This document shows positions 41,460-50,026 of a DNA stretch of 64,000 nt, one piece after another. The notes beneath the pieces are model-generated. The model was given only the letters and a program-made list of their open reading frames with translations. It did no database searches and was not told the origin of the DNA. Origin of the DNA: Bacillota bacterium (GTDB taxonomy: Bacteria > Bacillota > Clostridia > Acetivibrionales > DTU013); contig JAEZCO010000076.1 of assembly GCA_023433505.1 (NCBI GenBank), positions 7,625 to 71,624 of the forward strand, read 5' to 3'. The position numbers were made by a program, and so were the translations under genes. The first letter of the stretch is position 1. Every line of letters begins with the position of its first letter.

Positions 41460-41969
41460 ATGAATAGAAAATATCGAATATTGGACATTCTTTTATACTT
41501 GGTTTTTGCTTTCTACCTTTTTCTTTTACTTGCAATATTATTTCGGACAAAGCATTCAATTAGGTCACTTAATCTGATTCCTTTTCATTCGATTAATGCC
41601 TATATTGCTGGGAATAAAAATGTCATGAGAGCTTTTGCACTTAGTAATGTCTTAGGTAATATTGTGATATTCGTTCCGCTTGGAGTTTATTTAACTTTAT
41701 TCAATCAAAGCGTAAAGAGGATAGGAACTATTCTATGGGTGTTTTTGTTTAGTGTTATCGTTGAGATCATTCAATACGTATTCAGATTAGGTATTGGGGA
41801 TATAGATGATATTATCTTAAATGGTTTTGGCGGAGTAATTGGGTTAGGTCTATATCAGATATTATGGATAATTTTCAGAGACAAGAATCAAGTTAGGAAT
41901 GTTATAGCAATATGTGCTCCAATATGTGGAATATTGAGCTTTACTATTTTGATATTTCATTCCCATTAA
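41460..41969 (+). CDS. VanZ-family membrane protein
   Basis: A 169-residue protein with four to five hydrophobic helices. The landmarks LNLIPFHSINAYIAG, LSNVLGNIVIFVPLGVYLTLF and VEIIQYVFRLGIGDIDDIILNGFGGVIGL are the core of the VanZ fold. VanZ from glycopeptide-resistance elements gives low teicoplanin resistance; chromosomal homologues have uncertain roles. AGGAG lies seven bases before the ATG. A short element, CAGATAAACAGGAATTTGTA (41431-41450), found three times in this window, lies directly upstream. Confidence 0.85.
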   Translation: MNRKYRILDILLYLVFAFYLFLLLAILFRTKHSIRSLNLIPFHSINAYIAGNKNVMRAFALSNVLGNIVIFVPLGVYLTLFNQSVKRIGTILWVFLFSVIVEIIQYVFRLGIGDIDDIILNGFGGVIGLGLYQILWIIFRDKNQVRNVIAICAPICGILSFTILIFHSH

Positions 41970-42103
41970 CAGCAAATCTGCATGGTAAAGTGTGGTATTA
42001 TTGGGCAGCTTATAGCCCAATGTCATTAAGTAAAGGGGTAAGCTTTCAAGTTTGCTCCTTAACATTTTCTCATGTGCATATAACTCATCAAGTTAAGAAA
42101 GTA

Positions 42104-42442
42104 CTATATTCTTTTCCCTCCGAAGGCGTGAATGGTGCGCGTTCCGGCAATACTTTTGCCCCATTGCTCAGTTCCTGCGGGTACAAACAGCTCGTCTCCG
42201 GGATTTAATACAATTTCGCGTCCGTCGGTAAAGCACGCCGTATATTGTCCGGCGACGCAAACGGTATATTCGTCGAAATCGTGCTTATGTATTTTTGATT
42301 CTCTGTCAGCATAGCACGTCCAAAACGCCATTTGATTGCCATTGTTCGCGGTGTAATAGTATCCTTCGATGTCCGCTGTGTTTTGCGCCGCTTTCGGCAC
42401 TCTGTTTGCGTCAATCTTCATAAAATCTGGAAAGTCTCTCAT
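42104..42442 (-). CDS. Small cupin-domain protein
   Basis: A 112-residue single cupin. The strand pair KIHKHDFDEYTVCVAGQYTACF carries the metal-ligand pattern His-x-His-x(3)-Asp/Glu, and ELFVPAGTEQWGKSIAGTRTIHAFGG the second motif (Gly-x-x-x-Val-Pro-Ala-Gly-x-x-x). Such proteins bind small ligands or sugars; no more can be said. GGAGG eight bases ahead sets the start at 42442. Its 5-prime end overlaps the truncated GNAT frame upstream by 32 bp. Confidence 0.78.
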   Translation of the reverse strand: MRDFPDFMKIDANRVPKAAQNTADIEGYYYTANNGNQMAFWTCYADRESKIHKHDFDEYTVCVAGQYTACFTDGREIVLNPGDELFVPAGTEQWGKSIAGTRTIHAFGGKRI

Positions 42443-42737
42443 TTAAAGTACCTCCAATGATAGTTATGCCGCTGCTTTTTACGATTTTGCTTATCGCGTA
42501 GATATACGAGATATAGCCCTCCTGCCAGAGGTTGTTAACGAGTGCATACGCCGTAAAGCCGATAATTTCTTCACCCATGACGATGCATAACAGCTCATCT
42601 GTCGCGGAATCAACACCCCGCTCGAACACTTTTCTAAGCTCGGTGCGGTTAATCGACTTGTTCGGCCATAGCTGCTCAAATAGTGGATAAATGCTGTCCA
42701 AATCTTTGCATTCGACGTTTCTGATAGTGAGCTCCAT
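42411..42737 (-). pseudogene. GNAT acetyltransferase, shortened
   Basis: A 108-residue open frame that begins like a GNAT protein (LTIRNVECKDLDSIYPLFEQLW, then IIGFTAYALVNNLWQEGYISYI). The acetyl-CoA loop (R/Q-x-x-G-x-G/A) that should follow is absent: the text jumps to ISKIVKSSGITIIGGTLNERLSRFYED, which resembles the end of the fold but stops at FYED, short of the usual GF. It looks like an in-frame loss of about 20-25 residues plus a clipped end, so it is probably inactive. AGGAG precedes the start. It could instead be a diverged short member. Confidence 0.6.
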
Positions 42738-43319
42738 AACAGCCAGCTCCTCTCAGGTATTGTGAGCACTGCCCGCATTGTCTTTGTCAAGTGTACAGTT
42801 CTGCTCAATCAATAAGCATATACAAATTATAACAGATTTTACTAATAAAACAATGTTTCCTGCAATAATTATGCGCAAATGAGCGGATAAAAAAGCTCTC
42901 GCCCTTTATTTGATAAAGTGGACGGGGTAGCTTTTGAGTGCAGACTTTGCCGTAACTTAATGACATTGGCTTACAGCCGCCCTCTTTCTTAATGTCTTGC
43001 CGTTGTCCTTGTTTTCTTGTTCCCGCTGTGCCCTCCATTCGGCAAGGGCGCACTGCCCTTCCTCACTCAAAAATACCGCTGGATTTGAAGGAGCAGAACG
43101 CGGGCGATAGATATTTATCTTGCTTCCTTAAGAATGATGCAGCTCTTATTCTGTTCGACAAGGATATGAATCCTGTTCACATATCAGAAAAGGAAAACAG
43201 CATCAACCTCATTAACAAAAGAAAACTGATATATGAACTGCAGAACAACGTTAACATTATCTATGAGAATAATAGTCTTTCTGACAAAGGTTGTTTATAA
43301 AGGATCATCACGAAAGAGG
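42738..43319. other. Region of decayed sequence without a convincing gene
   Basis: Open frames are short and none has a ribosome site. On the plus strand, 43080-43300 reads as plausible coding text (LKNDAALILFDKDMNPVHIS) but has no clear start; on the minus strand near 43000-43060 there is EWRAQREQENKDNG-like text before a stop. Both look like leftovers of mobile or accessory genes; I cannot name them. Confidence 0.35.
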
Positions 43320-43529
43320 ATGGGTCGCCGACCCACAGGAGATCAATACGGCTATCTTTGGTGGATCATTGACGGGGATAGCTATGCGGCGCTGGGCGAC
43401 GGCGGCAATGTAATCTATATCAACCCGGCGAAAAATCTGGTCGTTGCCATTGCCTCGCTTTTTAATCCGGTTGCTAAGGATAGAATCGAACTTATCAAAA
43501 AATATATCGAACCTATAATTGAGGATTAA
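43320..43529 (+). pseudogene. C-terminal remnant of a beta-lactamase/serine-hydrolase-family gene
   Basis: A 69-residue tail. YGYLWWIIDGDSYAALGDGGNVIYINPAKNLVVAIAS matches the end of class-C beta-lactamase-like serine hydrolases (GYGWWxxxxxGxxxxGxGGQxIxVxPxxxLVVV). The catalytic Ser-x-x-Lys and Tyr motifs are absent upstream, so most of the gene has been lost. It is followed by a terminator at 43604, which may have belonged to the complete gene. Confidence 0.75.
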
Positions 43530-43603
43530 GTAAAATGAATCCCCGTTAACCGGGGAGATTATGAGCATAATACGTGGTAAGGCATTGGCATCTATATTCA
43601 CCT

Positions 43604-43645
43604 AACACCGATTTTATTTTTTTATAGAATCGGTGTTGTTTTTTG
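43604..43645. terminator. Hairpin terminator after the serine-hydrolase remnant
   Basis: AACACCGATT (43604-43613) pairs with AATCGGTGTT (43628-43637), followed by GTTTTTTG. It is a clear intrinsic terminator, plus-strand orientation. Confidence 0.75.
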
Positions 43646-43822
43646 TTGTTTATTAAAAACAGGATATAGCAGCTATATTGCATCTAATAACCCTCAAATT
43701 CCTACAAGGTTTCAACAGGATATTACGCGTTTGAAAAGTGAGGAATAACTAGCAACCAGCAATTGCTTGATTTGTCACTGTCCCTAATATAAACTTAACA
43801 CAAGGAATAGGAGATGCTTTTT

Positions 43823-44500
43823 ATGTTTGATACAAAGAGATTCGGAGCATACATATCGAGGCTTCGTAAGAAATCGGATATGACACAATCAGAACTAGCT
43901 GAACGACTTAACCTGACACGCCAAGCAATTTCAAAATACGAGTGTGGAGATAGTTTCCCTGATATTTCAATTTTAATTACCATTGCAAATGTCTTTGGCA
44001 TCACTCTTGATGAACTTATTGGCTCAGGACATCCAACCGAAAAAGAAGCGGCCATTCTTGAAGGAGCTGCAGGTGGTCAAGATCTATCCGGTACATTGGA
44101 TAAAGAATCCATACATGATATTGTGAATATTGCACCGTTGCTAAAACCCAGTCTGCTTGACAAAATGGCAACAGGCCTCGCAAAACAAGGAATAGATATA
44201 TCCAGCATTGTATCTCTAGTAGAATATCTGCATGATGAAACGATCGCTAAACTACTTGAAAATGCAACGTTTGACACACTAAGTGAAGAATTACTAGAAA
44301 AACTAATTCCGTTTTTGGATGGTTATTCCAATACGGTGGTATTTCAAAAAATACTTGACGGCGAACTTGATTACAGACTCATTCGAATTATGCTGCCGTA
44401 TGAAGAGTACATCTATACACAGGTTGAAGCTGCTGTGCTTTATGGTGCCCTTGATAAAAAAGCACTTGATATTTTAAGAGAGTGGAAAAATAAAAAATAA
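43823..44500 (+). CDS. XRE-family regulator with C-terminal sensory region
   Basis: A 225-residue protein. Residues ~5-60 are a helix-turn-helix of the XRE (lambda Cro/CI) type: ISRLRKKSDMTQSELAERLNLTRQAISKYECGDSFPDISIL. The remaining ~150 residues are helical and charged, without a recognised domain. The start at 43823 was chosen because AGGAG is nine bases upstream; the methionine at 43814 touches the ribosome site. It lies 41 bp before a MATE exporter gene in the same orientation, the usual position for its regulator. Confidence 0.85.
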   Translation: MFDTKRFGAYISRLRKKSDMTQSELAERLNLTRQAISKYECGDSFPDISILITIANVFGITLDELIGSGHPTEKEAAILEGAAGGQDLSGTLDKESIHDIVNIAPLLKPSLLDKMATGLAKQGIDISSIVSLVEYLHDETIAKLLENATFDTLSEELLEKLIPFLDGYSNTVVFQKILDGELDYRLIRIMLPYEEYIYTQVEAAVLYGALDKKALDILREWKNKK

Positions 44501-44541
44501 TAGAAAAATCCTGATAAAATAAATGAAAGTCGTGAATTTAA

Positions 44542-45912
44542 ATGGATGATAAAAGAATAGAACTATTAAGCAAGTCCCCTGTAGGCAAAGCAATTTTTTC
44601 TATGTCTATTCCTGTTGTAATGGGAATGATGATTCAAGTGTTATACAACCTTGTAGACATCTATTTTATAGGAAAGCTTGATGACCCGAACCAGCTTGCA
44701 GCCGCGAACATAACAACACCCTTATTCATGTTTATTATGGCAGTCTCAGGAATCGTTGGAACAGGTGCTGCTTCCTATATATCAAGATGCCTCGGTAAAT
44801 CAGATTATGAAAAAGCCAGTAAAGTCCTTTCGTCAGGTGTTGTTATATGTCTTTGTTTAGGTTTACTGTTTTCTGTTTTTGGGAGTCTTTTTATTAAACC
44901 GATTGTCAATGCTTTAGGGGCAAGTGAAATGACATTCCCCTTTGCGTTGAATTACTCTATAATTCTGCTTTTCGGAGCGGCAATCATTATGTGTAATTTT
45001 GCTTTGAGTCAGTTAATTCGAAGTGAGGGGTCCGTCGTTGTCTCGATGCTTGGCATGCTCATCGGCACGATAATGAATATAATTCTAAATCCCATTTTTA
45101 TTTTTGTCTTTAATATGGGCGTCAAAGGTTCTGCAATTGCAACTGTACTAGGCAATGCACTCGGACTTGTTTACTACATCATGTTTTATATGCGCGGAAA
45201 GTCAATGGTAAAATTTAGACTGCGGTATATCTCTCCCCAAAAAGATATTTTAAAAGAGATATTTACCATCGGTACACCTGCATCTGTCAGCCAATTTCTA
45301 ATGGGTGTGGCAGTCATACTGTGCAATAATCTAGCTGTTACTTACGGTGACAATATTGTTGCAGGAATGGGTGTGGCTTCCAAAATCATAACCATCGGGA
45401 CCTTTATATTTATGGGATTCGCCGTTGGCTGCCAACCACTGATCGGATACAGCTTTGGCGCAAAAAACTATGCGCGTACACAGGAAATCATAAAGAAAGG
45501 TATGATAATTACCAGTATAATCGGTGTTGTATTAACTATACTATTCGGTATTTTTGCCAAGCAACTTATTTCATTTTTCACACCACTTTCGGATGTCATT
45601 CCACAAGGAAGTCTAATACTACGTGGATTCATGTGGTCACTTCCTGTATTTGGCGCACAGATGGTCGGTGCAGTAACCGTGCAGGCAATGGGCAAAGGCG
45701 GTGCTTCGCTATTGCTCTCGGTCGCAAGGCAGGGTGTGTTTTACATTCCCATCCTGTTTACACTTAACAGTATGTTTGGGTTAAACGGCTTGATATTTGC
45801 ACAGCCGTTGGCTGACCTGCTAGCATTGCTCCTCTCAATTCTTGTATTAAGTATTATCATAAAAAATAGCAAGACGTTGTCACAACCACAAATGGTCTGT
45901 GATAATATATAG
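44542..45912 (+). CDS. MATE-family multidrug exporter
   Basis: A 456-residue protein with about twelve helices of the MatE fold. The N-terminus KSPVGKAIFSMSIPVVMGMMIQVLYNLVDIYFIG and the mid-helix VKGSAIATVLGNALGLVYYIMF are characteristic; the second half starts at FTIGTPASVSQFLMGV. These pumps use Na+ or H+ to expel cationic drugs. The ribosome site is weak. The last 33 bp, including the codons for SQPQMVCDNI, recur exactly at 46648-46680, so the 3-prime end has been duplicated. Confidence 0.9.
   Translation: MDDKRIELLSKSPVGKAIFSMSIPVVMGMMIQVLYNLVDIYFIGKLDDPNQLAAANITTPLFMFIMAVSGIVGTGAASYISRCLGKSDYEKASKVLSSGVVICLCLGLLFSVFGSLFIKPIVNALGASEMTFPFALNYSIILLFGAAIIMCNFALSQLIRSEGSVVVSMLGMLIGTIMNIILNPIFIFVFNMGVKGSAIATVLGNALGLVYYIMFYMRGKSMVKFRLRYISPQKDILKEIFTIGTPASVSQFLMGVAVILCNNLAVTYGDNIVAGMGVASKIITIGTFIFMGFAVGCQPLIGYSFGAKNYARTQEIIKKGMIITSIIGVVLTILFGIFAKQLISFFTPLSDVIPQGSLILRGFMWSLPVFGAQMVGAVTVQAMGKGGASLLLSVARQGVFYIPILFTLNSMFGLNGLIFAQPLADLLALLLSILVLSIIIKNSKTLSQPQMVCDNI
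45879..45911. repeat. 33-bp direct repeat, copy 1 (end of MATE gene)
   Basis: Positions 45879-45911 are identical to 46648-46680. This copy encodes the last ten residues of the MATE exporter. Together the two copies bracket 736 bp containing a zinc-ribbon-like frame and an XRE gene. Confidence 0.95.
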
Positions 45913-45914
45913 AT

Positions 45915-46085
45915 GATATACCCCACTATAATCAGGTCAAGTTGACCCGATGCTAGACGGGAGAATGAAATAAGCCGATTGCGGTTGTAGTTGGCTCTTA
46001 AAGTATTTGTTTCTTCCGCAGTTGCCGAATCTTCATACTTTTCAAGTTCTCCCGTTTTTCCGCAATAAGGGCATCTAAACTTCAT
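45915..46085 (-). pseudogene. Zinc-ribbon-like fragment
   Basis: The minus-strand text MKFRCPYCGKTGELEKYEDS opens like a small zinc-ribbon protein, with only one Cys-x-x-Cys pair, then runs into ANYNRNRLIS and antisense of the MATE gene without a stop until 45741. The part after about residue 30 contains the 18-bp repeat shared with 50304-50321, so a junction of two sequences is likely. I treat it as a broken gene start. Confidence 0.4.
45979..45996. repeat. Short repeat shared with 50304-50321
   Basis: TTGCGGTTGTAGTTGGCT is present here and at 50304-50321; extending 16 bp upstream the two agree at 29 of 34 positions. Both lie in gene-poor, rearranged DNA. Confidence 0.75.
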
Positions 46086-46126
46086 AAAATCAATCCTTTC
46101 TTGTTATTCATTATTTATATAAGACA

Positions 46127-46146
46127 CAGACAAACAAGAATTTATT
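46127..46146. repeat. CAGAYAAACA element, copy 2 of 3
   Basis: CAGACAAACAAGAATTTATT is related to 41431-41450 (upstream of VanZ) and 51914-51933 (upstream of the Imm5-like gene), at 15 to 18 of 20 positions pairwise. Here it lies 78 bp upstream of an XRE gene. It may be a leader sequence or the remnant of a small repeat. Confidence 0.5.
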
Positions 46147-46223
46147 GAGATGTTAGCCTGCGTTGCTTGCCGCAATGGAAGATCATAGATTATCGTTAAG
46201 GGTAAGTAAAGGAGACAAATAAT

Positions 46224-46646
46224 ATGTTTAAAGACAATCTAAAAATACTTCGTAAAGAAAAAGGACTTTCTCAAGAAGAACTTGCAGAACGATTGCATAT
46301 AGTGCGTCAGACAGTATCTAAATGGGAGAAAGGTCTTTCGGTACCTGACGCAGACTTTCTTATTCGGATTGCTGAAATTTTCGAAACATCAGTAAGTACA
46401 CTTCTTGGTGACACAGTGGAACCATCTGCAGATAACAATATCGTCGCACAAAAGCTGGAGCAGCTTAATATGCTATTGGCTGAGAAAAATAGACGGAGTC
46501 GCCGCATCTGGAAAGTAGTTGCAATTATTTTAATTTCTATTGCTGTGATGACAATCCTGCTGATCATATTGAGTTTTGTAAGTTTACATAGTTTTACCAC
46601 TGACCATGCCATCACAGAACAAACAGAAAAAATAATTATTCCGTAA
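46224..46646 (+). CDS. XRE-family regulator with membrane anchor
   Basis: A 140-residue protein. Residues ~4-65 are an XRE helix-turn-helix (LKILRKEKGLSQEELAERLHIVRQTVSKWEKGLSVPDADFL). A Lys/Arg-rich patch NRRSRR precedes one transmembrane helix (residues ~92-117, VVAIILISIAVMTILLIILSF), and the last ~20 residues face outward. Membrane-tethered XRE regulators of this layout are common in Clostridia beside transport or resistance genes. GGAG lies before the ATG. The gene sits inside the interval bracketed by the 33-bp direct repeat, so it may have arrived with it. Confidence 0.85.
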   Translation: MFKDNLKILRKEKGLSQEELAERLHIVRQTVSKWEKGLSVPDADFLIRIAEIFETSVSTLLGDTVEPSADNNIVAQKLEQLNMLLAEKNRRSRRIWKVVAIILISIAVMTILLIILSFVSLHSFTTDHAITEQTEKIIIP

Positions 46647-46647
46647 A

Positions 46648-46680
46648 GTCACAACCACAAATGGTCTGTGATAATATATA
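46648..46680. repeat. 33-bp direct repeat, copy 2
   Basis: Identical to 45879-45911. It begins one base after the stop codon of the XRE gene and encodes no continuing frame here. The copy shows that the end of the MATE gene was duplicated together with, or by, insertion of the intervening 736 bp. Confidence 0.95.
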
Positions 46681-46781
46681 AATAATTCGTCAGAGAGGTA
46701 ATAAAGCGCCATCTCAGAAAGGATGTTCAAACTAGAGGCATGGATTATCTTCAATAGAAACAATATAACCCATGCCCTTTA

Positions 46782-47795
46782 TTACTTCCATGCGGCATAT
46801 AAACCGGCGATGACTTGCTCGATGGGAGCTTTGTTAATTTCCACATCTTTTATCCCGTCAGCTTCGGAAAGCTGTTTGAGCAGTTGCTTAATCGGATTTT
46901 TTGTAACATCGACTTCATACTGGTACACTCCATTTTCACCGCTGATGAGCTTACCGCCCTCAAGAGTAAGCGTGGCGCTGCTGTCCATCGTCACGATAAA
47001 CCGCGTCAGGTTTCCTGTTATTTCACGCAACCCATCGAAGCCGCCGTCGTAAGCAATTTTACCTCCCGAAATCATTAAAATACGCTGCGCCATTTCTTCA
47101 AGGTCGTCCATGTCGTGACTGGTTACGATAATCGTCACACCATCATCACGGTTTATTCGTTTGAGGAACTCAATCATTTGCCGTTTTGCAACGACATCCA
47201 AGCCAAGCGTAGGTTCGTCAAGAATGATAAGCTCCGGTGAATGTAAAAGCATCATTGCGAGGTCGGCTCTCATGCGTTGACCGAGCGATAATTCGCGGGC
47301 AAATGTTTTTATCAGCTCGCCTATGCCGAGAAGCTCTACAACCATTTCGAGATTGCGTTTATAAACATCATTCGGAATATCCCAGATGACTTTTTTCCAC
47401 TCAAAACTTTGGGATACCGGATGATCCCACCAAAGCTCCGTGCGATTACCGAATAACACGCCCAATCTGCCCATAACTTTAATGCGGTCTTTTTCCGGTG
47501 ATAGATCCAAAACTGAAATTTCCCCTTCGGTAGGCTGAAGCATACCGGCAAGCAGTTTCATTGTTGTGCTTTTACCTGCTCCGTTCGGTCCGGCATAAGC
47601 AATAAACTCGCCGCGGTTCACGGTAAACGATACGTTTTCTAACGCAGAAATAATTTTCTTCTGCGGTTTGAATAGATTTTTAATAAGTCCTTTACCCGCA
47701 TTTTCACGCTGCCATTGGGTAAATATTTTCGTGACATTCTCCACCTTAATTGCGGTGTCCGCCTGCATGATAACGGTTGATTCCCTTTTTAACAT
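46782..47795 (-). CDS. ABC-2 type exporter ATP-binding protein
   Basis: A 337-residue ATPase. Walker A is AGPNGAGKST, the signature is ELSLGQRMRADLA and Walker B is LIILDEPTLGLD, all in order, with the H-loop in IIVTSHDMDDLEE. FGNRTELWWDHPVSQSF between Walker A and the signature is typical of the subgroup whose partners are two DUF990-type permeases. A ~100-residue C-terminal domain follows. The start overlaps the upstream permease gene by 50 bp, with AAAGGA ahead; a shorter start at 47768 has a poorer site. It is third in a minus-strand unit with the two permeases; the substrate is unknown. Confidence 0.9.
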   Translation of the reverse strand: MLKRESTVIMQADTAIKVENVTKIFTQWQRENAGKGLIKNLFKPQKKIISALENVSFTVNRGEFIAYAGPNGAGKSTTMKLLAGMLQPTEGEISVLDLSPEKDRIKVMGRLGVLFGNRTELWWDHPVSQSFEWKKVIWDIPNDVYKRNLEMVVELLGIGELIKTFARELSLGQRMRADLAMMLLHSPELIILDEPTLGLDVVAKRQMIEFLKRINRDDGVTIIVTSHDMDDLEEMAQRILMISGGKIAYDGGFDGLREITGNLTRFIVTMDSSATLTLEGGKLISGENGVYQYEVDVTKNPIKQLLKQLSEADGIKDVEINKAPIEQVIAGLYAAWK

Positions 47796-48585
47796 AATAT
47801 CTAAATCCTTTCTTAAAAAAGTAGGCGGCGGTAAGTGAAATCAACACCGCGAAAATAATGGGATAAATATTTGCGAGAATAGGCGTTTTGCCCAGTATAA
47901 TCAGTGTCGGAAGCCACGCAATCAGTCCCGCCGGAAATATAGTCAATAGTGGCAATTTCATATAGAACGGCATCCCCGAAAGCGGAAACGTCGCCGTGTA
48001 TTCTATACTGTATCTGACTGTGCTTGAAATCTCCTCACATTGCACGGGAGCGTAAAACGCCAAACTTGAAACGAGATATGAAAGCCCAATGACAATTGCC
48101 ATGCTGATGAGGACGTTTCCGATTAACAGAAATATCCACCACCACGGAAGCACAGCGGTTAAATTCGCCGCAGAAAAACACATCAGAATAATTCCCGAAA
48201 CGAACCGCCCCGAGCAGGTAAACGGAAAAAATCCCGCAAGCATTTGAACGCTGTAAGGGAGCGGCATAACAAACATATGCTCCCATTGTCCGCGCCCTAT
48301 GATCCTACTTGGAAAAGATGCGTTTCCATGGTCGAATATGCCTATTGCACCATTCACGATACCGCCGTAAGCGAGCATAAACAAAATCTCATATTTATCA
48401 AGGCCACCGATGCCGTCGAATTTCCACGCAAGCAAGAATATTCCCGATATTGCGGAAATGTCCGCACATATATCCGATATCAAGGCTATTATCATAAATT
48501 TGGTGTCACGCAAAAGCGCACCCAAATCCATTTTTGCGTATATCGCCAAAAGTCCGATATAACGCTTGAATGTAATTTCACCCAT
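47746..48585 (-). CDS. ABC-2 exporter permease (DUF990-type), subunit 1
   Basis: A 279-residue membrane protein with six helices (for example FMIIALISDICADISAISGIFLLAW and WWWIFLLIGNVLISMAIVIGLSYL). IEYTATFPLSGMPFYMKLPLLTIFPAGLIAWLP is the usual C-terminal block of this subgroup. It pairs with the next permease (8-bp overlap) and the ATPase. The tail KKGINRYHAGGHRN overlaps the ATPase gene, indicating translational coupling. Confidence 0.85.
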   Translation of the reverse strand: MGEITFKRYIGLLAIYAKMDLGALLRDTKFMIIALISDICADISAISGIFLLAWKFDGIGGLDKYEILFMLAYGGIVNGAIGIFDHGNASFPSRIIGRGQWEHMFVMPLPYSVQMLAGFFPFTCSGRFVSGIILMCFSAANLTAVLPWWWIFLLIGNVLISMAIVIGLSYLVSSLAFYAPVQCEEISSTVRYSIEYTATFPLSGMPFYMKLPLLTIFPAGLIAWLPTLIILGKTPILANIYPIIFAVLISLTAAYFFKKGFRYYVKKGINRYHAGGHRN

Positions 48586-49345
48586 CGAAACTCACCATCT
48601 TTTCTCTTGAATTATTAAACCATATCACCGTTATAGTCCAAAGAACCACGTTCCAAAAAATTTGAGCAGGGATTATCCGGACGGGTTCTGCCGAACCGAT
48701 ATACAGCGACAACGGCGCGCCACCTAAGCTTCCGAATGGCTGATATGTCATCCATTTATCCATTCCGAACGGCAGTATTTTGAACGGAATTACTGTACCC
48801 GAAAAGAATGATACTATCGCCGAACGAATAACCCATGTCAGCCACACAACATTCTTGAGCCGCAACGTGACACAGAAGAATAAAAACTCAAAGGCAAAAC
48901 CGAGCGACGCGCATAAAATTAACGATGGAATTATCCATAGCGTTTGCGGAATTATTTGTATTCCGAATACCGGAGCGATTAATGCCATAGGCAATGAAAA
49001 TAGCAATAATGTAGGTGTCCATTCGCCCACTGTGCGCGATATGACCTGACCGAAAATAGACATCGGACGAGGGAATAAAGACGCACATTTGCCGGCAGAA
49101 TCCCAATCGTTTATAAAAGTATCAACAATTAGAATATTAGAAAGTAGCGCGTTTACATAGGTATAGCTTAACAGTTGAATCAAACTCATTCCCGCATCAA
49201 CGCCCCTTGCCGTAATTATGCGCCATATAAACATCAATGGCACGAGATAGATAATCTTCATAATTATTTGCGGAAACATATATACGATTCCGCCGTTCGT
49301 TTGAGCGCGTAAAGCTATTTGGGCAGTTTTGATATATTTCCTCAT
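48578..49345 (-). CDS. ABC-2 exporter permease (DUF990-type), subunit 2
   Basis: A 255-residue permease with six helices, related to its partner in the pattern SAIVSFFSGTVIPFKILPFGMDKWMTYQPFGS. It begins with a basic RKYIKTAQIALRAQTNG. The gene starts 3 bp after a short ABC-F remnant. With the ATPase and the other permease it forms a three-gene exporter. Relatives export small cationic or antibiotic-like compounds; that is family knowledge, not shown here. Confidence 0.85.
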   Translation of the reverse strand: MRKYIKTAQIALRAQTNGGIVYMFPQIIMKIIYLVPLMFIWRIITARGVDAGMSLIQLLSYTYVNALLSNILIVDTFINDWDSAGKCASLFPRPMSIFGQVISRTVGEWTPTLLLFSLPMALIAPVFGIQIIPQTLWIIPSLILCASLGFAFEFLFFCVTLRLKNVVWLTWVIRSAIVSFFSGTVIPFKILPFGMDKWMTYQPFGSLGGAPLSLYIGSAEPVRIIPAQIFWNVVLWTITVIWFNNSREKMVSFDG

Positions 49346-49348
49346 CTT

Positions 49349-49714
49349 CTAAAAACCCCCTTCAAGCCATTCGGTATATAAAACGTCGATACGTTCCGCA
49401 AGCTGATTCTTTTTTTCGTGTAATTCATTCATTTTGGAGAAATCAGCCTTCAACAAATCCGCTTCAATTTCCGCGTTTGCTTTGTTAATTTCGGATTCAG
49501 TTTCAATAATTAACGTTTCGATTGAAACAGACTTCGGACTTTGTGAAGAAAGTTTTGTCTTATTTTTCCCGCTTTCGTAATGCTCATCTGCTGTTATTGT
49601 TTTAAACAATGTCGTTTCGGCCTTTTCACCGTTGTAAATCTCAAGGGAGATGCCCTTAATTACATGGTTCGAGCCGTAAAATTTATTCAATTCATTTATT
49701 GCACTATCAATCAT
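49349..49714 (-). pseudogene. ABC-F ATPase reduced by a large internal in-frame deletion
   Basis: A 121-residue frame that reads as the beginning of an ABC-F protein (AINELNKFYGSNHVIKGISLEI, then TTLFKTITADEHYESG) joined to its end (ETLIIETESEINKANAEIEADLLKADFSKMNELHEKKNQLAERIDVLYTEW style). The first Walker A Gly/Lys residues (GKNGAGK) are missing between YNGEK and TTLF, and all of both ATPase cores and the linker are gone. ABC-F proteins protect ribosomes from antibiotics; this product cannot. GGAG lies before the start. It may be translated but is not functional as an ATPase. Confidence 0.75.
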
Positions 49715-49750
49715 GATAAAAAATCTCCTTTACTATTTGGATATAAAAAT

Positions 49751-49782
49751 ACCCAGTGCAGATAGTTTTGACTGCACTGGGT
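49751..49782 (-). terminator. Intrinsic terminator
   Basis: ACCCAGTGCAG (49751-49761) pairs perfectly with CTGCACTGGGT (49772-49782); on the minus strand ATTTTTATAT follows. It ends the small gene at 49805-50026 before the ABC unit. Confidence 0.85.
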
Positions 49783-49804
49783 GACCAAACATAAAGAAGC
49801 GGAT

Positions 49805-50026
49805 TTATACTGCTATTTTATGTGGTGACAGGCATTCAAAACAATCTTTTTCTTGAAAAAGGGCAGACTTCTCCTCCCAAACGGCAAAGATCATTGCGAG
49901 ATTGTGGTTCTCTCTTGCCAAAAGGGCATAACTATCCCTTGTATCCATTGTTTTGAATGTATACTTACGCACTATATCACTTCCGTGGAATAACTCATTC
50001 GTGCGTAAAATTTCAGATTGCTTCAT
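49805..50026 (-). CDS. Small protein of unknown function
   Basis: A 73-residue protein (KQSEILRTNELFHGSDIVRKYTFKT, then ALLARENHNLAMIFAVWEEKSALFQEKDCFEC) that I do not recognise. It has no signal peptide, membrane segment or known motif; two cysteines lie near the end. The ATG at 50026 has AAAGGTGG eight bases upstream, and an intrinsic terminator follows its stop, which supports a genuine expressed gene. The frame extends four codons upstream through a GTG overlapping the ribosome site. Confidence 0.55.
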   Translation of the reverse strand: MKQSEILRTNELFHGSDIVRKYTFKTMDTRDSYALLARENHNLAMIFAVWEEKSALFQEKDCFECLSPHKIAV

